Shown: positions 59,423-64,000 of the stretch, piece by piece
Layout of the letters: each line of letters begins with the position of its first letter
Position numbering within the stretch: the stretch's first letter is position 1
Origin: Zanthoxylum bungeanum
Lineage: Eukaryota; Streptophyta; Magnoliopsida; Sapindales; Rutaceae
DNA length: 64,000 nt
Assembly: GCA_019454045.1 (NCBI GenBank)
Contig: SKCR01001834.1
Coordinates: 1 to 64,000 of the forward strand
Direction: 5' to 3'
Position numbers and translations under genes: made by a program
Notes under the pieces: model-generated
Seen by the model: only the letters and a program-made list of their open reading frames with translations
What the model was told of the DNA's origin: nothing
Database searches by the model: none

Positions 59423-61280
59423 TATTGGACAATTATGACCTATAGCATCACTATTTGTAAAAGACGTTGTGGTTTTTGTACAAATTAACTATGTGACAAA
59501 GGAAATTGCTATTTTATCATTTTGTAATTGGATTACTTGGATATATAAATGATAAAAGTCCTTATGATTAGTTCCGGATTAATAAGCTATGAGACGGTAT
59601 TAATCCATAAATAGTTTAATCATTAAATATCCCTAGTCGTAGTATTATCGAGACTGGACATCGATAATACGGAATAGACTAATATTAAACTTGTGCGTGT
59701 TATGGAAGCTTAACAGCATAGTTCTCATATATTTAAGTACATGATACTTATGCAAGTGTGATAGGAGGTTCTGTTAGCCGTTGGACCGGGAACAACTTTG
59801 CTCTGGATAGACCCCTCAGAATCTCATTGGTAGTATGACTATGTATCTATGGGAATCTGAATCAGGGTAGGTGTTTGTGGTCTTAACCTGAGACTTGCAT
59901 CGCTAATACTTGCGACAATCAATACACTTTGGTTTTGGTCATCCGGGGCTTTAACAGGTTATGTGTATGCTTCTTCTGGGTTTACTGAGAATCGTAGTGT
60001 ATTGGATGTGATGTCAAGATGGAAGTATCACTTCAGTCATATAAAGAAAATGATCAGGCAGGGATACAGAACTAGTACTCTTCTATACTGCAGCTATTGG
60101 GATAATATGACTAGGTCATGATTATCCGATTACAGAGACTAGTTGCTAGTTATCTGATATATGCTTCGTACGGGGCATACACAATTCCAACCCTAGACCT
60201 AGCATGTGACATCCGATACTGGATCGTAATACGCAACACATAGTATACTATGTCTGATATAGATTATATATTCTTCGTTGAATATTTCTGGAGAATTGGG
60301 TAGGCACAGTACTTTGCTAGAAGCCAACCATATCTTGTAAATCGGTGAGAACATGGTACGCAGTACGCACGTGTCGGATAGTCCGACAACCGGATTTACT
60401 GCCAATATATCCAGGGATCCCCTTGGGTCGCTTCCCAAAGATTCACCGATGATATTTGACTCGAAAAGAATTAATCTGGGATTAATTATGAGAGAGAGAA
60501 AATTAATCTAGGATTAATTGCGGCAAGATTTTATCTGGGATAAAATTTGAATATAAGAGAGAACTCGATTAATTTGAAATTAATCGATTAAATAATATAT
60601 TGGATATATTAATTGAAATTGGATTTCAATGCGGAATTAAAATTGGATTTTAATTCGGGCGAACGAATTAATTTGGAATTAATTCGCAAGCGACTTTCAT
60701 AATAATTTTACTAAGCATTATTATTTAATTAAATTGGATTTAATTATGTCGCGACGGAAAATTCGTTTAATCGGATTAAGCGAACCCGAGCTTGAAGTGT
60801 GTTGAGCAACCCAACTTGAATTTTGAATTTAAGTATGGGACCCACTAACTTACATCAATTGTCAATCTAATTGATGGACGTGGTTGGGAGCTTTTAATGT
60901 AACTTATCCAACACACTTCGTTTTTCTTTTTGAAAACATATAAACCTTTTGAAAGTCAACTAGTGTATTACTTTTGTTTTGGAAACAAAATATCAATAAC
61001 AAAAACTCTCTCTTCTCTCCCTCCATTGTCGTGAACATCTTCATATTCTCCATTGATTTTTGCTTCAAAAATCAAGCAAGCTAGCATTAGAGGAGTCTTG
61101 TGAGGTGATAAGGAAACTCACCATTGGGCTGGAAACCTTCAACAAAGCTTAGAGCTTCATCAACATACAAATTTTTGAAATCGCACATCCGTTCAATGTA
61201 AGTTTTTTCCGCAAACTTTCTTGATCATTCACACACAATATCATGAATTAGAGACCTTAGGCATGTCTAGAACACTAACA
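59423..61280 (+). mobile_element. Copia LTR (third copy) inserted in LOG copy 2
   Basis: It starts TATTGGACAATTATG (first G lost to A) and ends CTAGAACACTAACA at 61280, where LOG coding sequence begins on the other side. It is collinear with 41484-43396. The base run after it, AAAAT, would be one side of the target duplication. The palindrome array is at 60469-60782. Confidence 0.85.
60469..60782 (+). repeat. Palindrome array in copia LTR, copy 3
   Basis: Perfect units: 60469-60487, 60501-60519, 60528-60546, 60566-60586, 60594-60610, 60613-60629, 60634-60656, 60664-60686 and 60726-60746. A near-perfect unit is at 60764-60782. Arms are 7-10 bp; centres are TGG (seven), TAG or TGA. Confidence 0.95.
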
Positions 61281-61648
61281 AAAATTTCCTCTATCGTACC
61301 CAACCCACCTGGCAAAGCAATAAAAGCATTAGCACGGTTAATCATTTCCATCAGTCGTTCAGACATACCTGGCACGATCATTTCCTCATCGTTTGATGGT
61401 CCTATAAGATTCGCCTCCGCCAAGGGTTTTGGGATGATTCCCAAGACTTGACTGTCTTCTTCCTCTACAGCCCTTGAAACGATCCCCATTACTCCAAGAT
61501 TTCCACCACCATATACTAAGTGCATATTCCTTTCAGCTATGACTCTACCCAATTCATGTGCTGTGTCAACAAACTCTGGTTTAGAACCAACACTAGTACC
61601 GCAAAATACACAGATATTTACAACTCGTCTTCTTGAAGTGGCTTCCAT
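61281..61648 (-). pseudogene. LOG-family gene copy 2, split by a copia LTR
   Basis: The first 123 residues of a LOG-type cytokinin riboside monophosphate phosphoribohydrolase are open and undamaged: start MEATSRRRVVNICVFCGTSV (61648), VYGGGNLGVMG, QVLGIIPKPL, VPGMSERLMEMINRANAF and the active-site stretch PGGLGTIEE. After EEIF the frame enters the LTR and stops 13 codons later (61241), so about the last third to two fifths of the protein is lost (copy 1 shows the family continuing with TVVSWA-like sequence to the tail). No intron is seen. The break lies exactly at the LTR end, so this gene was probably intact before insertion. The downstream half is not found in this window. The remaining piece might still be transcribed but lacks the C-terminal part of the Rossmann fold. 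Confidence 0.88.
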
Positions 61649-62015
61649 TTTTATGTTTCTTTCTCAAATCTGGATGCCTTCAAGAGTGCAATGATGAGTT
61701 GAATTTATAAAACCTGAAAAAGGGTGAGCAATAATAGCACTAGTTCCTGCGAAATGACAATTATTAGTTAAACAATGAAATTTATCATGAAAGTCAAAAA
61801 GTCTGGATCATGTCGGAGAAAATAAAAAAAAAAAAACAAAACAAATCACAATTATTAGTTAAATACAAAGAGATAATAATATTTACTGAAAGTAACAGCT
61901 TGAATGATGTCTATGCATCAGGGACAAGCTTTTCATCCAATTTTCTTATAAATTAGCAAACAGGGTCTTTTAGAGTCAGATTCTCGAGAGTTAATTGTTG
62001 TCTTTCTTTTCGAAA
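61649..62015 (-). promoter_or_regulatory. Upstream region of LOG copy 2
   Basis: The first 60 bp upstream share TCTGGATG and flanking bases with the 5' flank of LOG pseudogene 1. AT-rich beyond that; no promoter element can be named with support. Confidence 0.4.
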
Positions 62016-62238
62016 TTATGTATATAACATGTGAATTGCATGATGCACATATCCACTTAAATGCGTCTCAAAAGTCAATGATATGTCATCCAAAGACTCC
62101 TTACTCAATTCATCCAAAATGAATTTAATTTTATCTTCACGGTTATCAGAAACCATTCCAAAAGAACGAAAACGAGTATTACATGTCATACGAGCATATT
62201 TATAGCAAACACTCATTATTTTAGCTCTTCTCTTTTTT
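62016..62238 (-). pseudogene. Unrecognised coding-like fragment cut by an LTR
   Basis: A minus-strand frame runs out of the LTR at 62239 and continues about 74 codons to a stop at 62016. Its sequence looks protein-like: KRRAKIMSVCYKYARMTCN, FRSFGMVSDNREDKIKF, ILDELSKESLDDISLTFETH, GYVHHAIHMLYT. It does not match a family I can name. It may be the 3' exon of a gene whose upstream part was displaced by the LTR. The first 13 codons of the longest frame are LTR sequence and do not belong to it. Confidence 0.35.
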
Positions 62239-64000
62239 TGTTGGACAATTATGACCCATAGCATCACTATTTGCACAGAACATTGTGTTGTTGTACAAAT
62301 TAACTATGTGACAAAGGAAATTGCTCTTTTATCATTTGTAATTAGATTACCGGGATACATAAATGATAAAAGTCCATATGATTAGTTCCGGATTGATAAG
62401 ATATGAGACATTATCAATCCATGAAGGTTTAATCATTAAAACATGCATAGTCGTAATATTATCGAGATTGGACATCGATAATGCAGAATAGACTAGTATT
62501 GCACTTGTGCATGTTATGGGAGCATAACAGCATAGTTCTCATATATTTGGGTATTAGATACTCATGCAAGTGTAATAGGAGGTTGTGTTTACCGATGGTA
62601 CGGAAACAGCTTCGCTCTGGATAGACCCCTCGGAATTCCATTGGTAGTATGACTATGTGTCTATGGAAGTCCGAATCAGGGTAGGTGTATTTGGTCTTAA
62701 CCTGAGACTTGCATCGTTAATACTTGCGACAATCAATATACTTTGGTTTTGGTCGTCCAGGGCTTTAACAGGTTCTGTGTACGCCTCTTCTGGGTATATT
62801 GAGAATCGTAGTGTATTGGGTGTGATGTCAAGATGGAAGTATCACTCCAGTCATATGGAGATGATGGTCACGTAGGATACGGAACTAGTACTCTTTAGTA
62901 CTGCAGTCATCGGGATAATATGACTAGGTCATAATTATCCGATTATAGAGACTAGTTACCAGAGATCCGACATGTGTTTCGTACGAGGCAGACACAATTC
63001 CAGCCCCAGGCCTAGCACGTGACATCTGATACTGGATCGCAATACGCAATACTATGTATACTACGTCTGATACAGATTACATATTCCTTTAAGAATATTT
63101 CTTGAGAATTGGGTAGGCACGGTGCTTTTCTAGAAGCCAATCATGTCTTATAAATCGGTAAAAACGTAGTACTAGGTACGTACGTGTTCGGATAGTCCGA
63201 CGACCAGATTTACTGCCAACATATTCGGGGATCTCATGGGTCGCTTCCCCAAGATTCATCGATGACGTTTGACTCAGATATAATTAATCTAGGATTAATT
63301 ATTAGAGAGAGAAAATTAATCTAGGATTAATTACGGAGATATTTTATCTGGGATAAAATATTATTTAAAGAGAGAGACCGATTAATTTGGAATTAATCGA
63401 TAAAATAATATATTCGATATATTAAACGAAATTAGATTTCGACGCAGAATTAAAATTGGATTTTAATTCGGTGAACGAGTTAATTTAGAATTAATTCGCT
63501 AGCGACGTGAATAGTAATTTTGCTAGGCATAATTATTTAATTAAATTTGATTTAATTACGTCGCAACGAAAAATTCGTTAATTCGGAATTAGCGAACCCG
63601 AGCCCGGGAGTGTTTGCGGGCCCACTCGCATTTCAAATCAAGTGGGGCCCACAAGTCACATCACGCGTCACATCATTAGTCATTCTTGTGATGGAAGTCA
63701 CATCAACTTTGAGTGATATGATGCTTGTTATTTTTTGTGACTGATAAGGTGGTTGAAGACTTTAAGGTCTTGTACCAAAATTTTGAATTTTGAAAAATGG
63801 TAATTGTTTTTTGGTTTTTGATTTTGGAAATTAAAAACCATATACACAACACACATTTTTCTCTTCCTCTCCTCTCTCTCCATTAACGGTTTTTGAACCA
63901 TTTTTTCTCCCTCCACTCACGGCATTGGATGCCATTTTTCTTTCATTTTCTCTCATGGTCGAAAGTCTCACAAAGAAGAAGAAGATTTGTTGCAAATCTT
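62239..64000 (+). mobile_element. Copia LTR (fourth copy), cut by the window end
   Basis: It starts TGTTGGACAATTATGACC, the best-preserved 5' end of the four, and is collinear with the others to 64000. About 100-150 bp more would be expected. Whether internal sequence follows cannot be seen. The part after about 63640 diverges more than the rest. Confidence 0.88.
63282..63594 (+). repeat. Palindrome array in copia LTR, copy 4
   Basis: Same order as copies 1-3. The last unit reads CGTTAATTC-g-GAATTAGCG, against CGTTTAATC-g-GATTAAGCG in copies 1 and 3, so both arms changed together. The third unit is extended to ATATTTTATC-tgg-GATAAAATAT. Confidence 0.92.

Noticed and set aside
61241..61648. 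Calling LOG copy 2 an intact small gene of 135 codons
   Set aside because: The last 12 residues come from the copia LTR and the remainder of the enzyme fold is missing.

Overview
The window is nuclear DNA from a flowering plant, most likely a eudicot; I cannot name the species. The evidence is one intact, intron-containing ethylene receptor gene of the ETR1 class, plant-type LTR retrotransposons (Ty1/copia and Ty3/gypsy), non-autonomous hAT elements, a FAR1/MULE pseudogene and two broken LOG-family cytokinin genes. No rRNA, tRNA, CRISPR array, origin or operon is visible. The only gene that looks functional is ETR1.

Layout. 1-7.4 kb: copia-type LTR fragments, a solo gypsy LTR (1741-3006) and a decayed gypsy gag/protease. 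8-9.4 kb: a FAR1-related pseudogene. 10-11 kb: an LTR-like piece. 11.66-16.36 kb, minus strand: ETR1, six coding exons encoding 740 residues, with a probable leader intron reaching about 17.2 kb. 18.3-27.8 kb: an old gypsy element interrupted by a very young gag-only LTR element (20120-25923, target duplication AGAGT) that carries an 82-bp tandem array. 27.8-29.1 kb: an LTR of the old family in opposite orientation. 29.72-47.14 kb: an Athila-like gypsy element (target duplication CTTGC) containing a 1.0-kb hAT-like insert and a whole 9.9-kb copia element. 47.18-47.59 kb: a 407-bp hAT MITE. 48.2-48.9 kb: LOG pseudogene 1. 48.9-54.9 kb: rearranged LTRs. 54.9-58.2 kb, minus strand: gypsy gag-pol remnant. 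58.2-61.3 kb: the 3' end and LTR of a second copia copy that cuts LOG copy 2 (61281-61648). 62.2 kb to the end: another LTR of that copia family.

Relations. ETR1 sits in an island of about 7 kb with little transposon sequence. The rest is layered insertion, and the layers can be ordered by which element interrupts which. The two LOG copies share coding and upstream sequence, so they are duplicates; one has an LTR 43 bp before its start and the other is split by an LTR.

The least expected structure is in the LTRs of the copia family (four copies). Each carries about 315 bp made almost entirely of consecutive short palindromes, with arms of 5-10 bp around a 3-nt centre that is usually TGG or TAG. 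Arms are conserved between copies, in one case by matched changes on both sides. Similar arm-TGG-arm units occur in this element's leader and in a different copia LTR family. A second notable signal is a CpG-rich palindrome, GGCGTCGCGACGCC, next to a conserved block in two otherwise different gypsy LTRs. I found no convincing new protein-coding system.
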